This document shows, one piece after another, positions 1 through 6,326 of a DNA stretch of 39,896 bases (the stretch's first letter is position 1; each line of letters begins with the position of its first letter). The position numbers were made by a program, and so were the translations under genes. The notes under the pieces were generated by a model. The model ran no database searches and was not told the DNA's origin. It worked only from the letters and a program-made list of their open reading frames with translations. Source of the stretch: a virus. The stretch is from positions 1 to 39,896 of the IMG/VR virus record IMGVR_UViG_3300005832_000027; one strand, written 5' to 3'.

Positions 1-2
1 AT

Positions 3-1073
3 ACAACGGATACCGGAGGAGCAAACGACGATAGTGAAGTCACATTCACATTTGAGGGAGCAAATGATTTTCGTCTAGCTTCAGGAGATACTGGGGCGCA
101 GAATAAAGGGACTTCGCTTTCTGGTGATGCTAATTTACCGGTATCCGATGATATTGCAGGAACAGCAAGGGATGGAACCACACCCGAGTGTGGATATTTT
201 GAAATTCCAAGCGGAGGTCCACCGGAGTATAATGGATCTGGTAGTTTATCGACAGCTATTGAAATTGACGGATCTGGATCGTATGATGCTCCCCCGGAAT
301 ACGACGGATCTGGCGATTTAAACATTTACATAAATGCAACCGGAAGCGGTGGGTATATAATTGTCGGTGAGGGCGCTTTGGATGTGCCTTTAACTATATC
401 AGGAGCCGGACAATATATAATATCCTCAACCTCCGCCAATCTTGAAATTCAGATCGGCATGGTCGGTGCAGGAACTTATGAACCTCCCCCGGAATATGAC
501 GGAGACGGTGACTTATCTCTGGACATCGAAATGTCAAGTAGTGGAACCTATTCCGGACCGATAGTTGGCACCGGTGACCTATCGATAGAATTTATCGCAA
601 CGGGTAGCGGATCATATGTAATTTTAGGAAATGGAAATTTATACCTCGAAATAAGTGCTGATGGACACGGTCGCGTGTTCCAGCCAATAAACGGAGTTGG
701 TGAAATGCAACTAATATTAAATGTAAATGGTGATGGAAGCTACAGCGGAGTATTACATACCCTCGTTGTCAGTCCTGATTCAGCACAAATTTCTCCGGAA
801 GCGACTAAACTTTTTACAGTTATAGGATATGATGCCGTAGGAAATATCGTTGACACCGGCCCCATAGTATGGTCTACAACAGCCTCCGGGCCCGAACAAG
901 GGTCTATCGATGAGGATACAGGGTTATTCACGGCCGGAACCGAGATAGGAGGGCCATACACTGTTACAGCCACTGTAGGAGCTATTCATGATGATGCCAT
1001 TATCACAGTCACTGATACAGTTTGTGCTGCAATCAATTCTTCCATTTCGATTGATGTCGCGATCCATGTTTAA
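3..1073 (+). CDS. Repetitive fibre/adhesin-like protein, 5'-truncated
   Basis: The frame is open from the window edge to a TAA, so the N-terminus lies outside. The first ~60 visible residues (a short Asp-Ile-Ala-Gly segment before a Gly-Tyr-Phe-Glu-Ile ending) look like the exit of a right-handed parallel beta-helix. Then come at least seven degenerate repeats of about 30 residues, alternating a G-x-G-x-L strand with a G-S-G-x-Y strand and a recurring PPEYDG linker. A C-terminal block (about the last 110 residues, starting LVVSPDSAQISPEA) matches a bacterial Ig-like Big2 domain. This build is typical of a surface-exposed fibre or adhesin. It converges on the leftward genes that follow. Whether it belongs to the phage or to flanking DNA is unclear (see the repeat at 39804). 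Confidence 0.7.
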   Translation, partial: TTDTGGANDDSEVTFTFEGANDFRLASGDTGAQNKGTSLSGDANLPVSDDIAGTARDGTTPECGYFEIPSGGPPEYNGSGSLSTAIEIDGSGSYDAPPEYDGSGDLNIYINATGSGGYIIVGEGALDVPLTISGAGQYIISSTSANLEIQIGMVGAGTYEPPPEYDGDGDLSLDIEMSSSGTYSGPIVGTGDLSIEFIATGSGSYVILGNGNLYLEISADGHGRVFQPINGVGEMQLILNVNGDGSYSGVLHTLVVSPDSAQISPEATKLFTVIGYDAVGNIVDTGPIVWSTTASGPEQGSIDEDTGLFTAGTEIGGPYTVTATVGAIHDDAIITVTDTVCAAINSSISIDVAIHV

Positions 1074-1122
1074 ATATATTCGGGAAAAAATATGCCGCGA
1101 CGAAACATAGGATTGCGAAGGA

Positions 1123-1165
1123 GATAATGTCCTCAGGCACCCGCAGATTTTATGCCCTGTTGTGT
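1123..1165 (-). repeat. Short attC-like element ending the nuclease cassette
   Basis: Read on the minus strand it opens with ACACAAC, has a GGGCAT / GTGCCTGAG half-stem and ends at GACATTAT, where the usual GTT is ATT. The nuclease stop codon lies inside. It is shorter and weaker than the other elements, so the assignment rests on its place at the end of the series and on the shared ACACAAC box and GGGTGCCTGAG arm (also in the 2868 and 3362 elements). Confidence 0.4.
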
Positions 1166-1669
1166 GCTGTTGTCAACGGCCGTTTCGATACTGACTGTAG
1201 CACGGTTTTTAGTTTCGTAGACATAACAGCGGATGCTAACTCCCGGCGGAGGATTCTGGCCGATCCTCCGAAGTACCGAAAGTAAAATTGATATCTCGGG
1301 GCATTTAAAAGATCTCGGCTCAAAAATCGGCGGCTCACACTTGCGATAAATACTTCTGCCAGAAACTTCTAACAATCCCCACTTTTCAGGGAGATCAGAT
1401 ACAGAAATAAGGTCTCGCGGACAACAATAGTATCGATAATCCCCTAACGCATTTTCAGGATGCCGACGCCATTCTTTTTTTTGATCGGCAATAAAATCGC
1501 TACGAGAAACCTTGCACTCAATTAAAGTCGAAATGTTGCCATTAAAACCGATAGCATCCGCTTCTTCCCCAATGGAAGCAAGCTCCGTAATTACCACAGA
1601 ATTACCTTTTCGAAGCCATCGAGCGGCTCTATCTACGAGATCGGAATGATTTAAATGTTTTTCGGCCAC
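1133..1669 (-). CDS. PD-(D/E)XK nuclease-like protein
   Basis: 178 aa. It starts with a helical segment (HSDLVDRAARWLRKG), followed by Glu, an ADAIGF strand and TLIECKVSRSDF. This is the E...D...ExK arrangement of PD-(D/E)XK enzymes seen in a small phage protein family that also carries the WGLLEV strand found here near residue 97. The catalytic D and ExK are intact. The predicted role is DNA cleavage or recombination; the substrate is unknown. The C-terminal residues (QQGIKSAGA) are encoded by the attC-like element at 1123. The last third is almost identical in DNA to the truncated gene at 39726, where the C-terminus is different. Confidence 0.75.
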   Translation of the reverse strand: MAEKHLNHSDLVDRAARWLRKGNSVVITELASIGEEADAIGFNGNISTLIECKVSRSDFIADQKKEWRRHPENALGDYRYYCCPRDLISVSDLPEKWGLLEVSGRSIYRKCEPPIFEPRSFKCPEISILLSVLRRIGQNPPPGVSIRCYVYETKNRATVSIETAVDNSTQQGIKSAGA

Positions 1670-1713
1670 AGACTATAACTCCAATTTGACGACTATATTA
1701 TTCCTTCGGCGCT

Positions 1714-1995
1714 TCACCAATCGCCGCCATCGTTTGGAATATTAACAAAGCCTACTATATAATCCGGATCAATACCGCCATTACTATTTGCAATGTGTTC
1801 ACTGTTTGGACCTGAACGCATTACGCATAGTGTACCACTTGCGGAAAATAGCCACAGTGATTTAGGCCAGGTGGCGGCAACTCTTTTTAATGCACTAATT
1901 GCACGTTCTTCATCTTTTGTTAATTCGACCACATCTGTTCCTTCCGATGCTGCTATGCATAGCCGCTGTTGTGTACAAGTTGAAAGGATCTCCAT
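1714..1995 (-). CDS. Small phage protein of the WPKSLWLFSASG type
   Basis: 93 aa from the ATG at 1995. A helix (LTKDEERAISALKRVAATWP) leads into KSLWLFSASGTLCVMR and the ending VGFVNIPNDGGDW, a pattern I know from small uncharacterised proteins of many phages; the function is unknown. The frame stays open upstream to about 2217, but family resemblance begins only after residue ~18, so the true start could be this ATG or one further in. The first codons overlap one arm of the 22-bp inverted repeat at 1968. Confidence 0.65.
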   Translation of the reverse strand: MEILSTCTQQRLCIAASEGTDVVELTKDEERAISALKRVAATWPKSLWLFSASGTLCVMRSGPNSEHIANSNGGIDPDYIVGFVNIPNDGGDW

Positions 1996-2248
1996 AGTGT
2001 AAAGCAGAGAAGGGTTGTTGTCTCTTGCGAGGTCGGCGCACCCCTGCACCATCAGCGGCACGGCAAGGCCCACAAGATAATTCCTTGTGCATAGACCGTT
2101 TGTTTTCTCTGCAATACAAAATAAAAATCCTTTCAACTTGTACACAACGCCTTGCCGCACTCGCCAGCAGTAGGAAGAGGGGTCCAAACATTGGGAGTAA
2201 CCCCACCACCGACACAATTGGCTCTTTCGAGATGTTAGCTTTTTTCAC
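1910..2248 (-). CDS. Possible small membrane protein, extent uncertain
   Basis: A GTG at 2248 follows GGAAGAGGGCGACC, a fair ribosome site. The first ~35 residues hold one hydrophobic stretch (IVSVVGLLPMFGPLFLLL). Beyond that the frame runs through the attC-like element at 2142 and into the next gene in another frame, with arginine-rich, uncharacteristic sequence. I think only the N-terminal part, if any, is a real product. No family recognised. Confidence 0.25.
   Translation of the reverse strand: MKKANISKEPIVSVVGLLPMFGPLFLLLASAARRCVQVERIFILYCRENKRSMHKELSCGPCRAADGAGVRRPRKRQQPFSALHYGDPFNLYTTAAMHSSIGRNRCGRINKR
1968..2148. repeat. Perfect 22-bp inverted repeat, arms 1968-1989 and 2127-2148
   Basis: The two arms are exact reverse complements (GTTGTGTACAAGTTGAAAGG plus AT) separated by 137 bp. 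Each outer end is a GTTGTGT/ACACAAC box as in the attC-like elements. The enclosed segment encodes no convincing gene. It could be a very small cassette bounded by two sites in opposite sense, or a hairpin formed after cassette rearrangement. Confidence 0.6.
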
Positions 2249-2286
2249 GGTCGCCCTCTTCCTATTGATGGCTGCGGTTGTTGTAC
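2142..2286 (-). repeat. attC-like element
   Basis: On the minus strand it runs from GTACAAC (2286) to GTTGTGT (2142). The paired arms share CCGCA next to the boxes but otherwise match poorly, so this is one of the weaker members of the series. It overlaps the poorly defined gene at 1910-2248. Confidence 0.35.
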
Positions 2287-2309
2287 GATGTAAAGACAGC
2301 CTCCGCATA

Positions 2310-2459
2310 CTACTTTCGGAGGGCCATCGCGATTGATAGTAACGTTACACCAATCCCGGAAACAATAGTTTGCCAAAAAGGAACATGAACAGCTTGAAAA
2401 ATAGACGAAAGAATAACAACCAAACCACCTGCCGTTAAACAAAATACTTTTATTGACAT
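2310..2459 (-). CDS. 49-aa membrane protein
   Basis: ATG at 2459, placed 8 nt after AAGGAG. The product has two hydrophobic segments (residues ~5-17 and ~31-46) joined by a short polar turn and ends in ALRK, as expected for a small inner-membrane hairpin protein. No family recognised. It is one of the cassette-type genes, and its ribosome site lies in the direct repeat at 2471-2506. Confidence 0.6.
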   Translation of the reverse strand: MSIKVFCLTAGGLVVILSSIFQAVHVPFWQTIVSGIGVTLLSIAMALRK

Positions 2460-2470
2460 TTCAAAAACTC

Positions 2471-2723
2471 CTTGCCACCCGAACTATATTTTAGCATTTG
2501 TTGTATGAAGTGCCCGGCGATTCCTAATTTTAACCGGGCGCTCACTGTTAAAATGACAGTTTTCGATGCTGCACCGCCGCCGATATCGTGAATGCATTTT
2601 GCACTTGTTGAAAGCCTCGTGTGGACATTGTTCCATAAAGTCCCACCAAATAACTTTAATTGTCGGAGGAAAATTACTCACTTAATACCTCCCACCCGGT
2701 TTACAATTTAGCATTTGTTGTGT
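2471..2723 (-). repeat. Direct repeats of ~36 bp bracketing a 65-aa gene
   Basis: Copies at about 2471-2506 and 2689-2723 share, on the minus strand, ACAACAAATGCTAAA, then about 8 variable bases, then CGGGTGG and a purine-rich ribosome site. Each copy carries the end of the upstream gene and the ribosome site of the next. The 65-aa gene between them therefore has the form of a discrete inserted unit. Confidence 0.55.
2484..2681 (-). CDS. 65-aa Cys/His-rich protein
   Basis: Starts at GTG 2681, five nt after GGGAGG, directly after the stop of the upstream gene (TAAGTG). Contains CPHEAFNKCKMH and later CSIENCHF, so two Cys pairs with nearby His that could bind zinc. No homologue recognised. Its last residues (HTTNAKI) are encoded by the repeat it shares with its neighbour. 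Confidence 0.5.
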   Translation of the reverse strand: MSNFPPTIKVIWWDFMEQCPHEAFNKCKMHSRYRRRCSIENCHFNSERPVKIRNRRALHTTNAKI

Positions 2724-2849
2724 ATAGTAAAGGTTGCCTCCATAGCGAACAGCAGTATACTGTCTCGTTACGGGTAAACAGTTTCGTTCTAACCGAGACG
2801 CAGGCCGTACCAAGTGTGGTCTCGAATTTATAACTGCGGATATAACCAT
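2682..2849 (-). CDS. 55-aa hypothetical protein
   Basis: ATG at 2849, 10 nt after AAAGG and just downstream of the GTTGTGT box of the element at 2868, which is where a cassette gene is expected to begin. Basic, with no recognisable domain. Its last residues (YYTQQMLNCKPGGRY) fall in the direct repeat. The reading frame is short, so the call is tentative. Confidence 0.4.
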   Translation of the reverse strand: MVISAVINSRPHLVRPASRLERNCLPVTRQYTAVRYGGNLYYTQQMLNCKPGGRY

Positions 2850-2867
2850 AAAAGCAACCTTTGTTTT

Positions 2868-3008
2868 ACACAACGGACTCAGGCACCCGCCCGAAGTTGC
2901 CACGCTTGACAAACATCACTTCCAAAACAGCAATCACAGTTTGACACTTTGAAACGCTTCGAACACGCAAAGCAGTTGAGTGGCAATTTTGGGCCGCCTG
3001 TGTTGTGT
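2868..3008 (-). repeat. attC-like element, strong
   Basis: On the minus strand it starts with ACACAAC (3008) and ends with GTTGTGT (2868), which are exact complements. Inside, AGGCGGCCCAAAATTGCCAC pairs with GTGGCAACTTCGGGCGGGTGCCT, leaving a few unpaired bases (GGACT) on one strand only. One-sided extrahelical bases and conserved AAC/GTT ends are features of integron attC sites. The stop codon of the 104-aa gene lies within it. Confidence 0.65.
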
Positions 3009-3193
3009 ACAGGCAGTGCGGCGGGTTCCGCTGCTTTGGCGGCACTCCTCGCAACAGTCTCGCAAAAAGCAGTAAACAATGATATCTCGATCAGTTTTAC
3101 AGCAAGGATAGAAACTCTGAAATCAATATATCCATCCGTAAAATACTTATCTATGGTCTCGCGTAAAAGTATTGACAATACTAAATGGTCCAC
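2879..3193 (-). CDS. 104-aa protein with Cys-rich tail
   Basis: The start is GTG 3193, after GAGGAGGCACAA; the frame is open further upstream, but that part lies in the preceding attC-like element. The N-terminal ~60 residues are helical and mixed polar. The last ~45, encoded in the attC-like element, include CFACSKRF and CDCCFG, a possible zinc-binding set, ending AWQLRAGA. That ending resembles ARQIRASA of the gene at 3373. Function unknown. Confidence 0.5.
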   Translation of the reverse strand: MDHLVLSILLRETIDKYFTDGYIDFRVSILAVKLIEISLFTAFCETVARSAAKAAEPAALPVHNTGGPKLPLNCFACSKRFKVSNCDCCFGSDVCQAWQLRAGA

Positions 3194-3231
3194 TTGTGCC
3201 TCCTCTTTAATAAATTTATGAGCCGCATTGC

Positions 3232-3336
3232 TTATAACGGTCCGGCGATATGTACTGTGTGCCCGACCACTACCGCCTCGTGCCATTTCATAACTTTCGA
3301 CAGTCTGTAGCCGCCCCGGTCGGTGAGATAGGGCAC
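3232..3336 (-). CDS. Possible 34-aa peptide in a minimal cassette
   Basis: GTG at 3336 preceded by AGGCGG; the product runs MPYLTDRGGY... to ...HIAGPL and stops at a TAA inside the GTTATAA box. It fills almost the whole space between two adjacent attC-like elements. The sequence looks protein-like, but the frame is too short to be sure. Confidence 0.3.
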   Translation of the reverse strand: MPYLTDRGGYRLSKVMKWHEAVVVGHTVHIAGPL

Positions 3337-3363
3337 ATTGTATATATCCGCCTGCTATTGCGT
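3232..3363 (-). repeat. attC-like element
   Basis: On the minus strand GGCGGATATATACAATGTGCCC (left) pairs with GGGCACACAGTACATATCGCC (right), flanked by an ACGCAAT box and a GTTATAA box with a one-sided GGACC bulge. It abuts the element at 3362, so almost the entire cassette is recombination-site-like DNA. Confidence 0.5.
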
Positions 3364-3527
3364 GTAACGTTCTCAGGCACTCGCCCGAATTTGCCGGGCT
3401 ATAAAATCGTAAGAAGCTCTAGCAAACCACTGGTTGCTTGTTAGCGAATCTTCCACTGTCGGACGGAGAGTAAGCAAGTGAGCATATACCTCATTCCAAT
3501 CCGGCAATTTTGGGCTGCCTGTTGTGC
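3362..3527 (-). repeat. attC-like element
   Basis: Minus strand: GCACAAC at 3527, end box GTTACAC at 3362. AGGCAGCCCAAAATTGCC pairs with GGCAAATTCGGGCGAGTGCCT near the ends, again with extra bases on one strand. The stop codon of the 124-aa gene lies between the arms. Closely related to the element at 2868. Confidence 0.55.
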
Positions 3528-3747
3528 AGGGCTTTGCCCGAACTGTAGCCGGAGACTCCACAGAGAGCCGTATAGCCGCTGTTGTGTGCTGTTCTTCCGC
3601 TTCCATAGACTCCGGCGGCGCGAGCTTAAGATTAGTGACTATCCTACTTTTTTTCCAATCAATAGCCTTTTGAACTTCTGGGTCATCGTTAGATTCTTCC
3701 AGATGATTGAGTCTGCATAAATTTAATAAATCGTCATTAAAACCCAT
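3373..3747 (-). CDS. 124-aa hypothetical protein
   Basis: ATG at 3747, seven nt after GAAGGAG. Acidic, helical N-terminal half (NDDLLNLCRLNHLEES...), then a segment around residue 50 (MEAEEQHTTAAIRLSV) whose DNA carries the ACACAACAGCGGCTAT motif common to several cassette ends. It ends FIARQIRASA inside the element at 3362. No family recognised. The gene may be a fusion of a cassette gene with the remnant of another attC-like arm. Confidence 0.5.
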   Translation of the reverse strand: MGFNDDLLNLCRLNHLEESNDDPEVQKAIDWKKSRIVTNLKLAPPESMEAEEQHTTAAIRLSVESPATVRAKPCTTGSPKLPDWNEVYAHLLTLRPTVEDSLTSNQWFARASYDFIARQIRASA

Positions 3748-3750
3748 ATG

Positions 3751-4038
3751 TTACTCCTTCTTTGGCGCCGCACCCAATTCTCGAAAGGCAGAACTGAGGC
3801 GCAGATTGCACCACAACTTGAAGTCACGTATTTGAAAACCCTCTTGTTCATCGCAAAACTCTCCGAAAACACGCAAAGCCGCCGCATAGTCGCTGTTGTG
3901 TATTGCGGAAGGAAGGGCTGCTAAATCAGAAAATTTAACAAAAAACTCCGTGTTAGGATAAGCTTCCATAAAATCGGCATCCGCCACTTCTAAACTACCA
4001 GAATTCATGTGAATATATTTTGTTAAATTTTTATACAA
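3751..4038 (-). CDS. 95-aa hypothetical protein
   Basis: I chose TTG 4038 because AGTCAGGAG stands just upstream; the ORF could also open at 4068, but that lies in the preceding attC-like end. Contains HNSDYAAALRVFGEF, the same Asn-x-x-Tyr-x-Ala-Ala-Leu pattern as the gene at 6967 (NNDYTAALEDE), encoded by related attC-like left-arm DNA (ACACAACAGCGACTATGC). Ends RELGAAPKKE. Function unknown. Confidence 0.5.
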   Translation of the reverse strand: MYKNLTKYIHMNSGSLEVADADFMEAYPNTEFFVKFSDLAALPSAIHNSDYAAALRVFGEFCDEQEGFQIRDFKLWCNLRLSSAFRELGAAPKKE

Positions 4039-4062
4039 TGTAAAACTCCTGACTGTAGTTTC

Positions 4063-4195
4063 GCACAATGGACCGGCGGCTATGCGCAGTTCTGCAGAGC
4101 AGAATTGAGGCGCTTCGCCAGATCTTCACTTTGAATATCAGATATTTCAATTTTATTATCTACGCGGCTTCAAGCGCCGCCTTATAGCCTTTGAC
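4063..4195 (-). repeat. attC-like element, right half well conserved
   Basis: The right arm (minus strand GCGCATAGCCGCCGGTCC followed by ATTGTGC) is almost identical to that of the element at 6950, and the two share about 55 bp including GCGCCTCAAT. The left arm near 4185 (GGCTATAAGGCGGCGC) is weaker and lacks a clear AAC box. Confidence 0.45.
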
Positions 4196-4417
4196 CGCCT
4201 TAATTTTATTTTTTCGGCCTATACCACGCCACCCGATAGACAAATCTGATTTTATTAAATACCCCCACCTTGAAAAACAATGATTGCACCAAAACAAGCC
4301 ACGCGAAACAGTTGATTCAAAGCCACAAACCGATCCGCAGCACCAACATACTCGCCCGTGTTTAATGTAGCATAGTCGCATTAACATCCGAAATATATTA
4401 CCTAATTTTCTTAACAT
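4160..4417 (-). CDS. 85-aa zinc-ribbon protein
   Basis: ATG at 4417, seven nt after GGGAGG. After a basic helix it has CWCCGSVCGFE and then FWCNHCFSRWG, two Cys pairs 20-odd residues apart as in a zinc ribbon. C-terminus VKGYKAALEAA. Probably a nucleic-acid-binding or structural zinc protein; no specific family recognised. The TAG lies at the edge of the element at 4063. Confidence 0.55.
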   Translation of the reverse strand: MLRKLGNIFRMLMRLCYIKHGRVCWCCGSVCGFESTVSRGLFWCNHCFSRWGYLIKSDLSIGWRGIGRKNKIKAVKGYKAALEAA

Positions 4418-4502
4418 TAACAACCTCCCTTGCCGAAAAACTACAGTATAAAAGTCAAATTTATTGCCACCAACGTCCGATGCTACCAGACGTTTTACGG
4501 TA

Positions 4503-4646
4503 TTACTTATTGAGACTGCCGGGACGATGAAAGCCCCCCGTTACAATTCTCGTTTGTGTTTGTATGTGATTGGACGGGGACTGCTTCATTTTATCGTAAT
4601 CATTAACCCTTACTTCAAGACGCTTTCTTCTCGCTGACGTTTTCAC
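4503..4646 (-). CDS. 47-aa basic protein
   Basis: GTG at 4646 after GGAGGTTTTCC. Very basic start (KTSARRKRLEVRVND) and ending GGFHRPGSLNK. It lies just downstream of the GTTGTGT box of the element at 4701. The longer frame back to 4718 is part of that element, so I do not use it. Function unknown. Confidence 0.5.
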   Translation of the reverse strand: MKTSARRKRLEVRVNDYDKMKQSPSNHIQTQTRIVTGGFHRPGSLNK

Positions 4647-4700
4647 GGAAAACCTCCAATTTAGTGAGCCAAACTCCAATGCCCGAGAGGACTTTGTTTT

Positions 4701-4787
4701 ACACAACGTACCGGGCATAAGAGAAGTAGCCGCAGGCTATTTGGCTTGACCCGAAGGCGAAGCCGTAGCTTTTATGCCCTGTTGTAT
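4701..4787 (-). repeat. attC-like element, strong and short
   Basis: 87 bp. On the minus strand ATACAAC (4787) then AGGGCATAAAAG pairs with CTCTTATGCCC and GTTGTGT (4701), with GTACC unpaired on one side. This is the clearest attC geometry in the window: paired AAC/GTT boxes, a short stem, and a one-strand bulge next to the box. Confidence 0.65.
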
Positions 4788-5009
4788 GATGTGTTGATTT
4801 TTTTCCGCATTCAGGGAGGTGCATTCGGCACTAATCGAGAAACCGAACGCAAATACCAGAAGTACCCCACACCAAAAGGTGATAACGTGCACCCATCCAA
4901 AAGGCTTACGTTCATCATCTATTTTTCCAATATTGGATATTAGTTGCCCACTTAGAAAAGATATTATTCCAACGAAGAGCACTATTAAAATGTATCCATT
5001 ACTTGACAT
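4737..5009 (-). CDS. 90-aa two-helix membrane protein
   Basis: ATG at 5009, six nt after GGAGG; the upstream frame to 5030 has no ribosome site. Two transmembrane helices (about residues 6-23 and 41-60) are separated by a charged loop. The tail QHIIQQGIKATASPSG is encoded by the attC-like element, and QQGIK recurs at the end of the nuclease at 1133. Function unknown; membrane proteins of this size are common cassette cargo. Confidence 0.6.
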   Translation of the reverse strand: MSSNGYILIVLFVGIISFLSGQLISNIGKIDDERKPFGWVHVITFWCGVLLVFAFGFSISAECTSLNAEKNQHIIQQGIKATASPSGQAK

Positions 5010-5047
5010 AATGCACCTCCTATAATTCAAAGAAAAATCAACAATTT

Positions 5048-5180
5048 ACACAATGGACCGCTAAACGGCTGAAGTTGCGTCGTTACTTAAAAAGTGATAC
5101 GTATCTGACATAATATTCTTATCGGAAACAACAGAAACCCACCGGTTGAGCAAAGCAATTGCAGCCTTTAGCTGTTGGTG
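5048..5180 (-). repeat. attC-like element
   Basis: Minus strand: CACCAAC (5180), then GCTAAAGGCTG pairs with CAGCCGTTTAGC and ATTGTGT (5048), with GGTCC unpaired. 133 bp. The TAG of the 96-aa gene lies in the right arm. Confidence 0.55.
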
Positions 5181-5351
5181 GGCAACAGCGGACTGTTGCT
5201 CGGCGCTCCCCTTGCTCTGCCGGACTTCACTAAACTTTGGAACCAACATATCGTATATTTTATGACGCCACTTGGTAGAATCTAAACCGAATGTTTCAAC
5301 TATATCGGAAACAGTTTCGCTAACAAGTATCGAAAACTGGGCATCGTTCAT
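5061..5351 (-). CDS. 96-aa helical protein
   Basis: ATG at 5351, 10 nt after GAAAGG. Mostly amphipathic helix: ETVSDIVETFGLD, then a Gln-rich middle (SAEQQSAVAHQQLKAAIALL) and a Trp-Val segment. No signal peptide or cysteines. No family recognised. It ends in the element at 5048. Confidence 0.5.
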   Translation of the reverse strand: MNDAQFSILVSETVSDIVETFGLDSTKWRHKIYDMLVPKFSEVRQSKGSAEQQSAVAHQQLKAAIALLNRWVSVVSDKNIMSDTYHFLSNDATSAV

Positions 5352-5403
5352 AAATAAATAACCTTTCTTCGTCCGGCCTTTAACATGGCCGCCGAGCTAT
5401 TGC

Positions 5404-5479
5404 CTGCAACGTTTGACAATGGCCGAAGCCGCACAGCGGTTTGGGAGAGGCTTTGCGAACTGGCCATTGTTTGTTGGCA
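5404..5479 (-). repeat. attC-like element, strong and compact
   Basis: 76 bp. Minus strand TGCCAAC (5479), ACAATGGCC and GCAAAGCC pair with GGCTTCGGCCATTGT and GTTGCAG (5404), with AAACG offset on one side. Wholly non-coding here, so the stem is not a by-product of a protein motif. Confidence 0.65.
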
Positions 5480-5506
5480 GATGTAAACCGCCGCTCCTTA
5501 TTCAAC

Positions 5507-5707
5507 TTAAATTTTGATACAAGCGCCATATTCGGTACCGACCCAAACCTGCTTGCCGTTGCGATCTTCCTCGAAGTGCTCAAATCTCACACATCTGCCA
5601 CCAATGCAGTGAACGTTGAATTCATGAGGTACGGCATGCTGGCACGGTTTTTTAAACCTATCGGTGACAACGAAACAACGTTCCGATTTATTGCTACATT
5701 GAACCAC
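5507..5707 (-). CDS. 66-aa Cys-rich protein
   Basis: GTG at 5707 after AAAGGAGCTTTT. Six cysteines, including CQHAVPHEF, HCIGGRC and a C near the end (YGACIKI), suggest a small metal-binding or disulphide-stabilised protein. It has the GKQVWVGTEY strand of a beta-sheet mini-domain. No family recognised. It lies between two compact attC-like elements, which makes it a clean single-gene cassette. Confidence 0.55.
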   Translation of the reverse strand: MVQCSNKSERCFVVTDRFKKPCQHAVPHEFNVHCIGGRCVRFEHFEEDRNGKQVWVGTEYGACIKI

Positions 5708-5754
5708 AAAAGCTCCTTTCAAAATTTAATACAATATGGTCGGCAGTTTATTTC

Positions 5755-5829
5755 TGCCAACGGTCCGCGGCTATGTAACGTGGCTTCAGCCATGTGCCGC
5801 AGGCCGTAAGTATATAGCCGCTGTTGTAA
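5755..5829 (-). repeat. attC-like element, strong and compact
   Basis: 75 bp. Minus strand TTACAAC (5829), AGCGGCTATAT pairs with CATAGCCGC, then GGACC bulge and GTTGGCA (5755). A small hairpin (TGGCTGAAGCCA) occupies the centre. It is preceded by a short ATG-led frame starting at the ATG just upstream, which I regard as incidental. Confidence 0.6.
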
Positions 5830-5867
5830 ATTGTTTTTGCGGTTTCCATAGTGCAACTGGCCGCTCG

Positions 5868-6098
5868 CTATTCTACCACAATTTTGTTAAAGGAATCTAA
5901 CTTTAAACCCAACGATTTTGATATACTACCATGTAAGCTTAAAGTTCCGCTGGTAGTAAACGAACATATACTTCCTCCCGTGATACGGTTACCACTGTCG
6001 TCTACTGCAATTACACTTACTTCTCCATCGCCCTCATCGTGTAACCGCAACGTGATGCTCGATGACTCTTTGTCTGCAAACACTTTGAAATTTGGCAT
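5868..6098 (-). CDS. 76-aa beta-rich phage-type protein
   Basis: ATG at 6098 following GGTGGTGTC. Short beta strands (FKVFADKESSSITLRLHDEG, SVIAVDDSGNRI) and the ending SLGLKLDS resemble small uncharacterised proteins found in phages and prophages. Cytoplasmic, no motifs. With the proteins at 1133 and 1714, it suggests that the array carries phage-derived cargo. Confidence 0.55.
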   Translation of the reverse strand: MPNFKVFADKESSSITLRLHDEGDGEVSVIAVDDSGNRITGGSICSFTTSGTLSLHGSISKSLGLKLDSFNKIVVE

Positions 6099-6143
6099 GA
6101 CACCACCGTTTGTTAAATGTTCGTCAAAAACATAATGACAAAA

Positions 6144-6326
6144 TCACCATAATGAAAGGTCTAATGGCCAATCGGAAGAACGATAAGAACTCCCGCCACC
6201 AGTTAGCAATGACCATAAATATGATCGATGTCGTGTTTCATGAGGATAAAGATGTGTTGAATTCATATCATTTATACCGTGATGCATTGTTATCTGGTCA
6301 GAACTCTGCTTTCTTAATTCTTTCAT
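6144..6326 (-). CDS. Doubtful 60-aa frame
   Basis: Its ATG overlaps the stop of the gene above in an ATGA, which favours coupling. The composition (His, Ser, Trp-rich with LTGGGSSYRSS) is not protein-like, and another frame holds a hydrophobic 30-residue peptide (VIANWWREFLSFFRL...). This 220-bp stretch may instead be a decayed cassette end; TGCTAACTGG and CCATTAGACC at about 6170-6220 could be its boxes. Confidence 0.2.
   Translation of the reverse strand: MKELRKQSSDQITMHHGINDMNSTHLYPHETRHRSYLWSLLTGGGSSYRSSDWPLDLSLW

Noticed and set aside
1714-2217. 167-aa version of the WPKSLWLF protein
   Set aside because: The upstream part lies in cassette-boundary DNA and the 22-bp inverted repeat and does not look like protein; I use the ATG at 1995.
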